Source: Lactobacillus ultunensis DSM 16047 (GTDB taxonomy: Bacteria; Bacillota; Bacilli; Lactobacillales; Lactobacillaceae). Taken from it: DNA of 53,752 nt. Below, one piece after another: positions 1 through 9,033 of this stretch; positions within the stretch are counted from its first letter, which is position 1; every line of letters starts with the position of its first letter. The notes below the pieces were generated by a model that saw only the letters and a list, made by a program, of their open reading frames with translations, had not been told where the DNA came from and did no database searches. Location: NCBI RefSeq assembly GCF_001436305.1, contig NZ_AZFO01000012.1:1-53752 (forward strand), read 5' to 3'. Position numbers and translations under genes: made by a program.

Positions 1-34
1 ATTTAACTAGCACCACGCGTATTTTAATATAAAT

Positions 35-66
35 AAAAGAGTTTGAATTATTTTCAAACTCTTTTT
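35..66 (+). terminator. Intrinsic terminator of an upstream gene
   Basis: A hairpin with GAGTTTGAA/TTCAAACTC arms is followed by a T-run. It lies at the window edge and probably ends a gene located before position 1. Positions 67-167 hold only the leader of the following transporter gene. Confidence 0.7.
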
Positions 67-134
67 GTATTATTAGATGAAACTTAAAGTTTCTAATTAG
101 TCATGCAATCAGTGCTAAAATAAAAGTAAGGGAG

Positions 135-148
135 ATAAAGCGCTTACA
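135..148 (+). promoter_or_regulatory. Possible cre (CcpA) site before the MFS gene
   Basis: ATAAAGCGCTTACA matches the Gram-positive cre consensus TGWAANCGNTNWCA except at the first two positions. It lies about 20 bases before the MFS start codon. Carbon catabolite control of a sugar-type transporter would make sense, but the match is imperfect. Confidence 0.35.
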
Positions 149-167
149 TAGAAAAGAGATCCTTACT

Positions 168-1562
168 ATGAGAAAGGCTAAGAATAAACGAGACAAAATA
201 GAAGAAGAGGAGGCTATTAAAAACTGGGATCCGCGCTACAAACGCAACGTTATCTTATATCTTTGTATTTATGGCGTAATGGGTGCGGTAACCGGGATTA
301 CTAATGATGCTTCGCTTTCATATTATAGTTTAGTAGCTCCTCATTTGATTTCAGCTTTAAATTTATTTGAAGCGATGGTTTCAATCCTTATTTCTATTTT
401 GATTTTATCTGTCCACAATATGGGTTATCGTAAAGTCTTATTGGCATTACCACCATTAACTGCAGTCTTCATGATTTTAACGACCTTGACTACCAATCAG
501 CCTATCATTATTATCTCCTATATTCTATCTTCATCAGCCATCGGGGTTTATGACTTGATGTATCCGCTGATGTGGACATCTTATGTACCAAGTAAAATTA
601 GAACGAAAATGTTCACGGTAGTCATGGTAATCAACTTGGTGACAGAAAGTATTATGATGTTTATCGGTGGTAAAGCAGTAGTTTATATCTTTAGTAAATT
701 ACAAGGCATTAGCTATCGTGCAGCATCAAATTTGTCAGCTCAGCCAGATGCAATGAAAGGCGTTATGTTGGCAAACTATACTAATGCCTATAAATGGGTA
801 ATTATAATTACTGCCTTAATTACATTCATTGCTTTTGCCTTAGCTTTGTTTATTAAAGACAAACCTGTTGATTATCGTTCAACTGAAGATAAGAGTGCTA
901 AACCAAGCATGCAAGAGAAGATGGCTACTTACAAGAAACTGGTCAACTACAAGACCGTTGTTTGGGTACTCTACATTTGTGCAGTTCAATTAGGTGCTGG
1001 ATTATTCATTCAGTATGTGCCAATTTATTTGAACAATATTCTGCATATTCCGCGGGGAATAACTTCAACCATTAATACCTTGCAAACGGTAGCTATCTTT
1101 GTTGGTTACTTCTTTGCTCCATATCTGGCTAAGAAATTAGGTTCAATTATGACGATTGCAATCAGTACGATTATTTGTGCACCCCTAATGTTAGTGATGG
1201 CTAATGCTAAAATGTTGGGTACCGGTGCTGTATTGTTCGGAGTAGTTGGAACTATCTTATTCTTCCATTCAGGTTTAGCTAATGCTTCAATGCCTGTTCA
1301 GCAGGAAGTACAAATGATCTTAGTTGATAAAGACTTGCGTCCCGCATTTAGTGCCGTTATCGAAGTAGCATTATCTGTTGTGGGTGTTATCGATGGCTTG
1401 TTCACGGAATTCTACCTACTCAAGACGCAACAAGGTTACGCAAATGCTTATATCATTGCTGCTGCTTTGTATATTGTTTCCGGGATTGTGTTGATTATTG
1501 TCTTTGCTAAGAAATACAATAGAATTCTACGTGATAGTCATGCTTCGGAAGAAGCAAAATAA
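168..1562 (+). CDS. MFS transporter
   Basis: A 464-residue polytopic membrane protein with about 12 hydrophobic segments and a short charged N-terminus, as expected for a major facilitator superfamily permease. The middle has a hydrophilic loop at about residues 225-255 between the two six-helix halves. The substrate cannot be told from sequence; sugar or drug/metabolite export are both possible. It is a single gene, followed by a bidirectional terminator shared with convergent udk. The start codon has only a weak purine-rich ribosome site, and a cre-like site lies just upstream, which slightly favours a catabolic uptake role. Confidence 0.8.
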   Translation: MRKAKNKRDKIEEEEAIKNWDPRYKRNVILYLCIYGVMGAVTGITNDASLSYYSLVAPHLISALNLFEAMVSILISILILSVHNMGYRKVLLALPPLTAVFMILTTLTTNQPIIIISYILSSSAIGVYDLMYPLMWTSYVPSKIRTKMFTVVMVINLVTESIMMFIGGKAVVYIFSKLQGISYRAASNLSAQPDAMKGVMLANYTNAYKWVIIITALITFIAFALALFIKDKPVDYRSTEDKSAKPSMQEKMATYKKLVNYKTVVWVLYICAVQLGAGLFIQYVPIYLNNILHIPRGITSTINTLQTVAIFVGYFFAPYLAKKLGSIMTIAISTIICAPLMLVMANAKMLGTGAVLFGVVGTILFFHSGLANASMPVQQEVQMILVDKDLRPAFSAVIEVALSVVGVIDGLFTEFYLLKTQQGYANAYIIAAALYIVSGIVLIIVFAKKYNRILRDSHASEEAK

Positions 1563-1568
1563 GGCAAT

Positions 1569-1597
1569 AAAAAAATGGGCTAAGCCCATTTTTTTTA
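1569..1597. terminator. Bidirectional terminator between the MFS gene and udk
   Basis: AATGGGC/GCCCATT arms are flanked by an A-run and a T-run, so the hairpin can work on both strands of this convergent gene pair. Confidence 0.8.
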
Positions 1598-2227
1598 CTG
1601 GTTTAATACTGATTGAATTTTTGTAGTCAACATATCGATCGCTACGTCGTTTTCGCCACCTTCTGGCACGATGATATCAGCGTAACGCTTAGTTGGTTCG
1701 ATAAATTGGTTGTACATTGGCTTTACTGTACCCAGATACTGGTTGATAACAGAATCAAGTAAACGGCCACGTTCTTTCATGTCGCGTTCTAATCTACGAA
1801 TAAAACGAATATCATCGTCAGTATCAACGTAAACCTTAATGTTCATTAAATTACGAATATCTTCGTTAAAGAGAACTAGAATTCCTTCCAATATAATGAT
1901 ATCAGCTGGTTCAACGTGAACGGTCTTATCACTTCTTGTATGAGCGGTAAAATCATATGTTGGCATTTCAATTGGTTTTCTGTGTAACAATTGATTAAGC
2001 TGTGCTTCCAGTAGTGGCATATCAAAAGCATCAGGATGATCGTAATTAATCTTCATTCTTTCTTCCATTGGTACGCCTGTATTGTCCTTGTAGTAAGAAT
2101 CTTGCGTCATAATCATGATGCGATCTTGATCCTTAATATCATTAGCAATCTCGTGAGCAATAGTAGTTTTGCCACTTCCTGAACCACCGGCAATGCCGAT
2201 AATAACGGGTTTTTCAAGTTTTCCCAT
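1595..2227 (-). CDS. udk: Uridine kinase
   Basis: Phosphorylates uridine and cytidine to UMP and CMP in pyrimidine salvage in the cytoplasm. The protein is 210 residues, normal for Udk, with a Walker A loop GGSGSGKTT near the N-terminus and the typical TQDSYYKD and YDFTAHTR substrate regions. The chosen start, MGKLEKP, has an AAGGAG site 6 bases upstream. A frame ten codons longer is open, but its first codons have no ribosome site. The gene is monocistronic and convergent with the MFS gene. Confidence 0.93.
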   Translation of the reverse strand: MGKLEKPVIIGIAGGSGSGKTTIAHEIANDIKDQDRIMIMTQDSYYKDNTGVPMEERMKINYDHPDAFDMPLLEAQLNQLLHRKPIEMPTYDFTAHTRSDKTVHVEPADIIILEGILVLFNEDIRNLMNIKVYVDTDDDIRFIRRLERDMKERGRLLDSVINQYLGTVKPMYNQFIEPTKRYADIIVPEGGENDVAIDMLTTKIQSVLNQ

Positions 2228-2341
2228 GTCAAACTCCTTTATTTTTCTACATATCAATAAACATTTTAAGCCATTTTCCGAATAATAACAGCATAAATTT
2301 GGCTTAAAAACGGATTCATTGCTAAATATCTAAAAATTATC

Positions 2342-2655
2342 TTGCTTTTTAGCCAAAAATAATGTTAAATACATATAAACTAATTAAAAGCCATGAAAAA
2401 GAAGAGTAGGTAATTCATTCTTACAGTGAATTGACGATAGTGGGAAGTCAATAGACCCTGAATTATTGAATAACACTTTTAGCAGCTCACCGAACTAACA
2501 ATTCTTATAGTAGGTTGAGACGTCTCCGGTACGTTACCATGCCGGTGAAGCATATTAGTGCTTCATGAGGAGGTCTATTTAATAGACAATCTGGGTGGTA
2601 CCGCGGAAAGAGCCTTTCGTCCCTGACAATTAGGGAGCGAAGGGCTTTTTCTTTA
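2342..2655 (+). promoter_or_regulatory. T-box riboswitch leader, probable Asn specifier
   Basis: A classic T-box leader lies between udk and glnQ. Possible promoter elements are TTGCTT (2342-2347) and TTAAAT (2365-2370). The GAAGAGTA motif near 2401 opens Stem I. Its TAATTCA (2411-2417) can pair with TGAATTA (2459-2465). The conserved antiterminator element GGGTGGTACCGCGG lies at 2593-2606. The competing terminator hairpin, AGCCTTTCGTCCCT against AGGGAGCGAAGGGCT with a T-run, spans about 2609-2651. The specifier region reads GAATAACAC. By analogy with known leaders the codon is best read as AAC (Asn, 2472-2474) followed by a purine, but this is an alignment by eye. The leader should activate the transporter genes when the cognate tRNA is uncharged. 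Confidence 0.9.
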
Positions 2656-2740
2656 CTCTCATTAAGTTAAATTGGTATTATTTTTATTAATAATATTCGT
2701 TAGATAGAGTTTTTGCATAAAGAAAAGAAAGGTAGAAGCC

Positions 2741-3481
2741 ATGACAGCAATTATTGAATTTAAGCATGTTGATAAATACTATGGAAAGCTTCATGCATTA
2801 AAAGATATTAATTTAAAAATTGATGAAGGCCAAGTGGTTTCAATTATTGGCCCATCAGGTTCCGGTAAGAGTACTTTGATTAGAACCATGAACGGATTAG
2901 AACCAATTAATAGTGGTCAACTAATTGTTACTGGTTATGATTTAGCCGATAAGAAGACCGATATTAATAAAATCCGTAAAAATGTCGGCATGGTTTTCCA
3001 ACACTTCAATCTTTATAACAATCACACAGTCTTAGAGAATGTAATGCTCGCTCCTAAGATTGTTTTAAAACGTCCAGATGACGAAAACCGTAAAACTGCA
3101 ATGGAATATCTGGAAAAGGTTGGTATGGCTGACAAGATAAATTCATTGCCTCGTCAATTGTCTGGTGGTCAAAAGCAACGTGTAGCTATTGCGAGATCAT
3201 TAGCTATGCACCCTAAGGTAATCTTGTTTGATGAACCAACAAGTGCTTTGGACCCAGAAATGATTGAAGATGTGCTTGAAGTTATGAAATTCGTTGCAGA
3301 TCAAGGTATCACAATGGTTGTGGTTACTCACGAAATGGGCTTTGCTAAGAAAGTAAGTAACCGTTTGATCTTCTTCGATGCCGGTCATATTTTGGAAGAT
3401 CGTAAACCAGAAGAATTCTTTGCTCACCCAGATACAGAACGTGCACGTCAATTCTTAAGCAAGGTTATTTCAAAAGATTAA
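2741..3481 (+). CDS. glnQ: Polar amino-acid ABC transporter ATPase
   Basis: The 246-residue ATPase of a PAAT-family importer for glutamine, asparagine or related acids. It has Walker [10 protein letters not shown] (about residues 37-45), the Q-loop VFQHFNLY, the signature LSGGQKQR, Walker [13 protein letters not shown] and the H-loop VVTHEM. It is the first gene of a four-gene operon (glnQ, glnH and two permeases) placed under the T-box leader, so supply of the amino acid is tied to tRNA charging. The start has an AAAGGTAGAAGCC site. Confidence 0.93.
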   Translation: MTAIIEFKHVDKYYGKLHALKDINLKIDEGQVVSIIGPSGSGKSTLIRTMNGLEPINSGQLIVTGYDLADKKTDINKIRKNVGMVFQHFNLYNNHTVLENVMLAPKIVLKRPDDENRKTAMEYLEKVGMADKINSLPRQLSGGQKQRVAIARSLAMHPKVILFDEPTSALDPEMIEDVLEVMKFVADQGITMVVVTHEMGFAKKVSNRLIFFDAGHILEDRKPEEFFAHPDTERARQFLSKVISKD

Positions 3482-3492
3482 GGTGACGAGCC

Positions 3493-4311
3493 ATGAAAAA
3501 ATTTAAGAGATTTCTTTTCTTACCTTTATTGTTAGTGCTTGTCTTTGCCTTAAGTGCTTGTGGCAAGCCTGGTAAACAAAATGTTTATCAAAAGGTTAAG
3601 GAAAATAATGAAATAGTTTGGGGCATTAGAGCAGACACAAGATTGTTTGGTTTAACTAATGTAAAAACTGGTCATATTGAAGGCTTTGAAACTGATTTAG
3701 CTAAGGCTTTGACTAAACAAATATTAGGCAAAAAGGGCAGAGCTAGTTTTGTAACCACAACTGCTAACACAAGAATTCCACTTTTGAAGAATGGTAACGT
3801 GGATGCGGTTCTGGCTACAATGACTATTACGCCAGAACGGGCTAAGCAAGTAACTTTCACTAAGCCATACTTCCCAGCTGGTTCATCATTATTAGTGCCT
3901 AATAACAGTAAGATTAAGAGCGTTAAGGATTTGAACAATAAGACTGTATTAGCTGTAAAGGGTACAACTGCAGTTGACGATGTTCATAAGTCCGCACCAA
4001 AGGCACGTGTCTTGCAGTATGATGACTATGGTCAAGCAATGTCAGCTTTGAAGGCACACCAAGGTGTTACATTAACTACTGATAATGGCTTGCTTGCTGG
4101 TATCGCACAAGAAAACCCAGGCTACAAGTTAGTCGGTGGCGTTTATAGTGATGCTCCTTATGGTATCGCTGTTAATAAAGGTCAAACTGAGATGGCTGAT
4201 CACATTAATGAGGCCCTGAAGGAACTTGAAGAAAACGGTACTTACAACCGCTTGATTAAGAAATGGTTTGCAGGAATTCCTGGTTTTAGTCTGAAGGGAG
4301 TTTTGAAATAA
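3493..4311 (+). CDS. glnH: Polar amino-acid ABC transporter substrate-binding lipoprotein
   Basis: The 272-residue extracellular solute-binding protein of the same importer. The N-terminus is a lipoprotein signal peptide ending in the lipobox LSAC-G, so it is anchored to the outer face of the membrane by Cys23. The mature part is a family 3 (SBP_bac_3) binding fold with GFETDLAKAL and the MTITPERA region that follows the ligand-binding strand. It lies 11 bases after glnQ, and its stop overlaps the first permease start by one base (TAATG), so the genes are translationally coupled. Glutamine, asparagine and aspartate are all possible ligands. Confidence 0.92.
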   Translation: MKKFKRFLFLPLLLVLVFALSACGKPGKQNVYQKVKENNEIVWGIRADTRLFGLTNVKTGHIEGFETDLAKALTKQILGKKGRASFVTTTANTRIPLLKNGNVDAVLATMTITPERAKQVTFTKPYFPAGSSLLVPNNSKIKSVKDLNNKTVLAVKGTTAVDDVHKSAPKARVLQYDDYGQAMSALKAHQGVTLTTDNGLLAGIAQENPGYKLVGGVYSDAPYGIAVNKGQTEMADHINEALKELEENGTYNRLIKKWFAGIPGFSLKGVLK

Positions 4312-4952
4312 TGTGGCAAATTATTACGAACAACTGGGGAGCCTTTTTAACAGGCTTCTGGAATACTATTTTATGTAGTATTATTGCTCTGATTTTTAGT
4401 TTAATTTTAGGTGTATTCTTCGCACTGCTTGAAGTTGCTCCACCTAAGTTTGGTCGCGTAATTGCTAAAGTTTATATTGCGATTTTCCGGAACATTCCGT
4501 TATTGGTTATCGTAATGATCTTTTACTTAATCGTGCCACGTTACATTGTGAAACTTTCAGGTTTTCAAGCAGGTACGATTGGTTTGACTTTGTATACCTC
4601 TGCCTTTATTGCAGAAACGGTTCGTGCCGGTATTAATTCGATTGGTACTGGACAAATGGAAGGTGCTCGTTCTAACGGGATGACTTATACGCAAGCCATG
4701 CGTTATGTTATTTTGCCGCAGGCAATGAAGATCGTGATCCCACCATTGGGCAACCAATTTGTTAACTTGGTTAAGAACTCCTCAGTTTTGGCCTTCGTTG
4801 CTGGATTTGACTTAATGTATCAAGCACAGCTGATCGCATTTTCAACTTTCCAAACGATTGATACTTATATCATTGTTGGTTTGTTCTACTTGATTTTGAC
4901 TTTGCCGCTCAGCTATTACATGCGTCACCTTGAAAAGAAACTGGCTAACTAA
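4311..4952 (+). CDS. glnM: Polar amino-acid ABC transporter permease 1
   Basis: A 213-residue integral membrane permease of the HisM/GlnP type. It has about five membrane helices and the EAA loop carrying QMEGARSNGM...ILPQAM, which contacts the ATPase. Its start overlaps the stop of the binding-protein gene by one base. Together with the next gene it forms the heterodimeric membrane channel. Confidence 0.9.
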   Translation: MWQIITNNWGAFLTGFWNTILCSIIALIFSLILGVFFALLEVAPPKFGRVIAKVYIAIFRNIPLLVIVMIFYLIVPRYIVKLSGFQAGTIGLTLYTSAFIAETVRAGINSIGTGQMEGARSNGMTYTQAMRYVILPQAMKIVIPPLGNQFVNLVKNSSVLAFVAGFDLMYQAQLIAFSTFQTIDTYIIVGLFYLILTLPLSYYMRHLEKKLAN

Positions 4953-4969
4953 TAGGAAGGGGATAGAAA

Positions 4970-5623
4970 ATGGAAACTTTTATTCATGCTTATTCATGGG
5001 TCGATATCCGCTTCTTATTACAAGGACTTTGGGTAACGATTTATGTTTCATTGATTTCGATTGCATTGAGCTTTGTGGTAGGGCTGATTTTGGGTTTGAT
5101 CCGCTACATGAAGATCAAGTATGTTTCAGCAATTGTCGGTTTTATTATTGATATTATCCGTAACTTGCCATTGCTGTTGATCATCTTCTTTACTTACTTC
5201 GGTTTGCCACAATTAGGCATTGTGACGAATCCGACGACGGCTTCGATTGCCGCTTTGGTTATCTTCGAAGGTGCGATGTTAGCCGAAATTGTTCGGTCAG
5301 GTATTGGCTCAGTTGATCCAGGTCAAATGGAAGGTGCCCGCTCTAACGGGATGTCTTATGGTCAAGCAATGTATCACGTTGTGATGCCTCAAGCATTGCA
5401 TAACATGATCCCAGCGTTATTGTCACAGTTCGTATCATTGGTTAAGGATACGTCACTAGCAACAATCATCGTATTGCCTGAACTTTTGTACCACGCTCAA
5501 ATCATCTACAGTCAAAATACGACTTACTTGATTCCAATGTACGTAATCATTGCGATTATGTACTTCATCGTTTGCTTCTGCTTATCTCAAGTTGCTAATT
5601 ACTTGGAAAAGAAGTATAACTAA
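4970..5623 (+). CDS. glnP: Polar amino-acid ABC transporter permease 2
   Basis: A 217-residue second permease subunit, clearly paralogous to the previous one and sharing the EAA-loop sequence MEGARSNGMSYGQAM...MPQAL. A GGAAGGGG site precedes the start, 17 bases after the previous stop. It is the last gene of the T-box controlled operon; a strong terminator follows at about 5646-5686. Confidence 0.9.
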   Translation: METFIHAYSWVDIRFLLQGLWVTIYVSLISIALSFVVGLILGLIRYMKIKYVSAIVGFIIDIIRNLPLLLIIFFTYFGLPQLGIVTNPTTASIAALVIFEGAMLAEIVRSGIGSVDPGQMEGARSNGMSYGQAMYHVVMPQALHNMIPALLSQFVSLVKDTSLATIIVLPELLYHAQIIYSQNTTYLIPMYVIIAIMYFIVCFCLSQVANYLEKKYN

Positions 5624-5645
5624 AAAATTAGATAATTAATCAAAA

Positions 5646-5686
5646 AAACTAACTCATGCTACTATTGAAGTAAGAGTTAGTTTTTT
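5646..5686 (+). terminator. Terminator of the glnQHMP operon
   Basis: AACTAACTC and GAGTTAGTT arms are followed by eight T residues. Confidence 0.85.
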
Positions 5687-5703
5687 TTATTTTAGGCGAA
5701 ATT

Positions 5704-6630
5704 ATGAGAGTTAATGAACAATTAACCGATCGTGAACAGATCGAATTAACTAAGAAAGCTTATGAAGAATTACAGTTAGGAGATAGCGTGATGGTGGGCC
5801 AGCATCACATCGGCACTGTTTGTCGCAGCGTTTGGGCTGAAGATGGGATGCGTGCTTTTGTCATTACTAATCCTAGTGAAGTGACAATTTTATATAAGGG
5901 TTCCTATGGCATTAAGAAGGGAACTCCACAGACCTGGCGTGACGAATGGTTTAAGACTAATTTGCCAATTTTGAGATCAATGTTGTCACATGAACGACGA
6001 ATTCCGAGTCAATTAAGGTCAGCTAGTCGATTGTTAAATCAGACGATCAGCCAGTTTAGAGGAAGTCAGATTTATATTTATGGTCATTCATTAGGATCGA
6101 TTAATGCACAGTTTGCTTTGGCTAATTGTCGCCATCCCGAAGCAATTGGGGCCGCATATTTGTATGAAGGGACCAATATTTGGCTGCTGTTCACGCCGAA
6201 AGAGAGAAGACGCGTAGCTCAAATGCGAGAAAAGATTTATAACTATGTCGATATCTATGATCCTGTGACTTTGGGCATTACGGAAACGCACCATATGGTT
6301 GGTAAATTATGCTATGTCGATAGTGAACCCATGAAGCCGATTAAACAGCATATGTGGGGCGGTTATTCCTTTAATCCTGATGGTAGTTTGAAGTTGCGGA
6401 AAGTTGATCAGGCGTTTTTGGCAGAAAGCCGTAGTGAGCGTAGGTTGCTGGATAAGTCTGGAGATTTGACGGAGTTTATTGAGCGGATTAGTTCAAGCGA
6501 TGAGGTTAAAAAGATGGCTGTGGAGAAGATTGATCAACTAGCGCAGCGATATCCGGATCATAAGAGTTTGGCGAAGTTGGCGACACTGTTTAAGGTAGAG
6601 ATCCTTAAAGAGAGGGACGAATTGAAGTAG
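5704..6630 (+). CDS. Lipase-like alpha/beta hydrolase (DUF2974-like)
   Basis: A 308-residue protein without a signal peptide. The nucleophile elbow GHSLGS (about residues 127-132) after the hydrophobic strand QIYIYG is that of alpha/beta hydrolases of the class 3 lipase / DUF2974 type common in lactobacilli. Asp of YVDIYDPV and a His in THHMVG or QHMWG could complete the triad, but this was not modelled. The C-terminal 80 residues are helical and charged. The start, ATG at 5704, has no obvious strong ribosome site and follows a terminator by about 15 bases. The substrate is unknown; an intracellular esterase is possible. Confidence 0.7.
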   Translation: MRVNEQLTDREQIELTKKAYEELQLGDSVMVGQHHIGTVCRSVWAEDGMRAFVITNPSEVTILYKGSYGIKKGTPQTWRDEWFKTNLPILRSMLSHERRIPSQLRSASRLLNQTISQFRGSQIYIYGHSLGSINAQFALANCRHPEAIGAAYLYEGTNIWLLFTPKERRRVAQMREKIYNYVDIYDPVTLGITETHHMVGKLCYVDSEPMKPIKQHMWGGYSFNPDGSLKLRKVDQAFLAESRSERRLLDKSGDLTEFIERISSSDEVKKMAVEKIDQLAQRYPDHKSLAKLATLFKVEILKERDELK

Positions 6631-6640
6631 AGGAGAGATT

Positions 6641-6670
6641 AAAAAAAGGCATCCCTCATGGATGCCTTTT
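6641..6670. terminator. Bidirectional terminator
   Basis: AAAAGGCATCC/GGATGCCTTTT arms around a five-base loop serve both the hydrolase gene (+) and the convergent binding-protein gene (-). Confidence 0.85.
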
Positions 6671-6689
6671 CATATACCTAAAATAAATT

Positions 6690-7991
6690 TTATTGCTTCC
6701 AAGCTGCATCAAGCTTAGCCTTGCCATTCTTGATGTCGCTGGTCCAATTTTGACCCTTGCTTGCCTTAGCTAAAATAGTTTGCATATTAGCGTTAACTTG
6801 GTCATATGCAGTGATGGAATTCTTAGTAACAGGTAAGAAGTAAAGTTTCTTAGAAGTCTTAGATAAAATTGCTGGAATCTTGCTGTCCTTAGCTTGTTGG
6901 TAAGCTGAGTCGTTCAAAGCAGCAGTGTTAACTGGCATGTAACCAGTTTGCTTAGCCCAGTAAAGTTGTGATGATTTAGAGGTTAAGAACTTCAAGTACT
7001 TGAATGCGGCTGACTTTTGCATTGCTGTAGCTTTCTTGAACATGTAAATGTCAGTACCTTGTTGGACGTTCATTGAACTTGGACGGGGAGCTACACCATA
7101 AACATAACCCTTCTTAAGTCCTTGCTTTAAGTATGCTTCGTTAGCAGTTGAACCAATGAACATTGCTACACGACCATTGTTAAATGGTGTTGACATGTAC
7201 TTTTCGGTACCAGCTTGCATGAAGTAGCCAGCTTTAACGCCGTTAGCGTAGTAGTTGATGGCTTTTACAGAATCCTTAGCAGCAAAGTTCAAGTTCTTGT
7301 TAAAGTTTTTACCGTAAGTTTCCTTCATTTGCATCATGTAGTAGTTGTTCAATGCATCAAAGCCCATGCCACGTACCTTGTGGTGACTTTCACGGTAGAT
7401 CTTAGCAGATACGCTAGCTAATTCACTCATGTTAGTGGGAACTTGGACATGATACTTATCAAGCAAAGTCTTGTTGTAGAAAAGAACTTCTACTGACTTG
7501 TTGAATGGAACACCGACTTGAATGCCGTCGATGTTAGCTCCATCCCATAATGCTTTTTTAATACCACTGTTCTTGTATGAACCCCAACCGATTGACTTGT
7601 TATTGATATATGGAGTCAAGTTAACCAGCATCTTATTTTTAGCTGCGTTGTAGAGCCAGCCTGGATAAGCTTGGGTAATAGTTGGCAAATCCTTTGGTGA
7701 TTGCAAACCAGAAACAAGCTTGGATTGCAGGTCAGAATAGTTACCACCTTGACTTTGCAATTTAATGCTAATGTTTGGATTCTTCTTTTCAAAGTCCTTG
7801 GTTAATTTTTGCAAGGCACTTTGTGAGGTACCAGTTAATGAGTACCAAAATGTAATATTTGTTTTCTTAGAGATCTTAGTAGGAATCTTAGTTGATGAGC
7901 TAGAATTGGACTTATTATTTGAACATGCGCTCAGTCCCGCGACCGCTAATACAGCCGCACCTGCTAGTGCTAATTTTTTGTAGAATTTCAT
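6690..7991 (-). CDS. Extracellular sugar-type solute-binding lipoprotein (orphan)
   Basis: A 433-residue family 1 solute-binding protein of the UgpB/MalE type that delivers carbohydrate or glycerophosphodiester-like ligands to ABC importers. The N-terminus is a lipoprotein signal with the lipobox LSAC (Cys at about 23), followed by a Ser/Asn linker. The mature start NITFWYSLTG and the later GRVAMFIGS region are typical. No permease or ATPase gene is next to it, so it must use a transporter encoded elsewhere. Its upstream region (7992-8145) is shared with the divergent DUF4931 gene. The ligand cannot be predicted. Confidence 0.85.
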   Translation of the reverse strand: MKFYKKLALAGAAVLAVAGLSACSNNKSNSSSSTKIPTKISKKTNITFWYSLTGTSQSALQKLTKDFEKKNPNISIKLQSQGGNYSDLQSKLVSGLQSPKDLPTITQAYPGWLYNAAKNKMLVNLTPYINNKSIGWGSYKNSGIKKALWDGANIDGIQVGVPFNKSVEVLFYNKTLLDKYHVQVPTNMSELASVSAKIYRESHHKVRGMGFDALNNYYMMQMKETYGKNFNKNLNFAAKDSVKAINYYANGVKAGYFMQAGTEKYMSTPFNNGRVAMFIGSTANEAYLKQGLKKGYVYGVAPRPSSMNVQQGTDIYMFKKATAMQKSAAFKYLKFLTSKSSQLYWAKQTGYMPVNTAALNDSAYQQAKDSKIPAILSKTSKKLYFLPVTKNSITAYDQVNANMQTILAKASKGQNWTSDIKNGKAKLDAAWKQ

Positions 7992-8145
7992 TCTTCTTTA
8001 CCTCTCAAATTTCTTTTTCCATTGGTAGTTTACCATAATTATCCGGACTATTCATAAAGGAAATTAAAAAATGTTCCTGATTGACACCCGTGACTTTCAC
8101 TTTTAATATTAAATTAGTTAATTGTTTTGATTGCAGGTGAAAAGT

Positions 8146-8949
8146 ATGGACAAGAATCCTTTAGTATATGAATATTCCATTGGTAAAAGAAAGCCTTATG
8201 ATTATGACTACGGTAATCGTCAGGGTAACCAAAGTGCGGGTTGCCCCTTCTGTGATGTGGCTCATTTAGTCAACATATATGAAAAAGAGGGCGATAAGAT
8301 TTGGTTGAAAAATAAATATCCTACCTTAAAAGATACCAACCAGACAATTTTGATTGAATCTAGCGACCATCAAGGTGATATTTCTACTTATACGCGTGAA
8401 CACAATCAAGAACTGATGAAATTTGCCCTTAAATGTTTTCACAAAATGTACCATTCTGGCAAATATGAAAGCGTGCTTTGGTATAAGAATTTTGGCCCAA
8501 AATCTGACGGTTCATTAACTCACCCTCACATGCAGATTGTTGGTCTTTATCATAAGGATGGTTATCAAGATATTGAAGAAGATAATTTCAAGGGTTTTGA
8601 AGTAGGGAGATCTGGCTCAGTAGAGATGAATCTTTCTGCTCGCCCTGTCCAAGGTTATCAAGAAGTTAATATTTTAACTCAAGACAATACTAATTTGGAT
8701 ACATGGGCTGATTTGATTCAAAAAGGTACACAGTACGTCCGCTCCGTTCTTTCACACGGTGTAGATTCCTATAACTTATTCTTCTATCCAATTAATGATG
8801 GCAAAGGGACCTGTTGCAAGATTATTCCTCGTTTTTATGCATCCCCATATTTTGTTGGCTACAAGATTTCCCAGGTCGATGATTCTGACACGCTTAAGTG
8901 GGAAGCCGAGCGATTAAAGGGTTTTGTAAACGGTGGTATTTTACATTAG
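8146..8949 (+). CDS. DUF4931 / galT-like HIT-superfamily protein
   Basis: A 267-residue cytoplasmic protein. An N-terminal CPFC motif (about residues 34-37) and the pattern around GSLTHPHMQIVG (His-Pro-His) resemble the histidine-triad fold of galactose-1-phosphate uridylyltransferases, as in DUF4931 proteins. The exact reaction is unknown. The start chosen is ATG 8146, six bases after AGGTGA; the frame also opens at TTG 8131, but that has no ribosome site. It is monocistronic, followed by a terminator. Confidence 0.7.
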   Translation: MDKNPLVYEYSIGKRKPYDYDYGNRQGNQSAGCPFCDVAHLVNIYEKEGDKIWLKNKYPTLKDTNQTILIESSDHQGDISTYTREHNQELMKFALKCFHKMYHSGKYESVLWYKNFGPKSDGSLTHPHMQIVGLYHKDGYQDIEEDNFKGFEVGRSGSVEMNLSARPVQGYQEVNILTQDNTNLDTWADLIQKGTQYVRSVLSHGVDSYNLFFYPINDGKGTCCKIIPRFYASPYFVGYKISQVDDSDTLKWEAERLKGFVNGGILH

Positions 8950-8962
8950 AGTTTCAAAAGAT

Positions 8963-8989
8963 GCATTCAGATATTTGAATGCGTTTTTT
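8963..8989 (+). terminator. Terminator after the DUF4931 gene
   Basis: GCATTCA/TTGAATGC arms are followed by seven T residues. A TATAAT box at 8993-8998, just downstream, is a likely -10 element for rbsK, although no good -35 is visible. Confidence 0.8.
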
Positions 8990-9033
8990 TGATATAATTT
9001 AGATTGAAAATACATTTCTAAGAAGGGATGCTC

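Noticed and set aside
6690-7991. Binding protein as part of a complete sugar ABC transporter locus
   Set aside because: No permease or ATPase gene is on either side; the neighbours are a lipase-like gene and a divergent DUF4931 gene.
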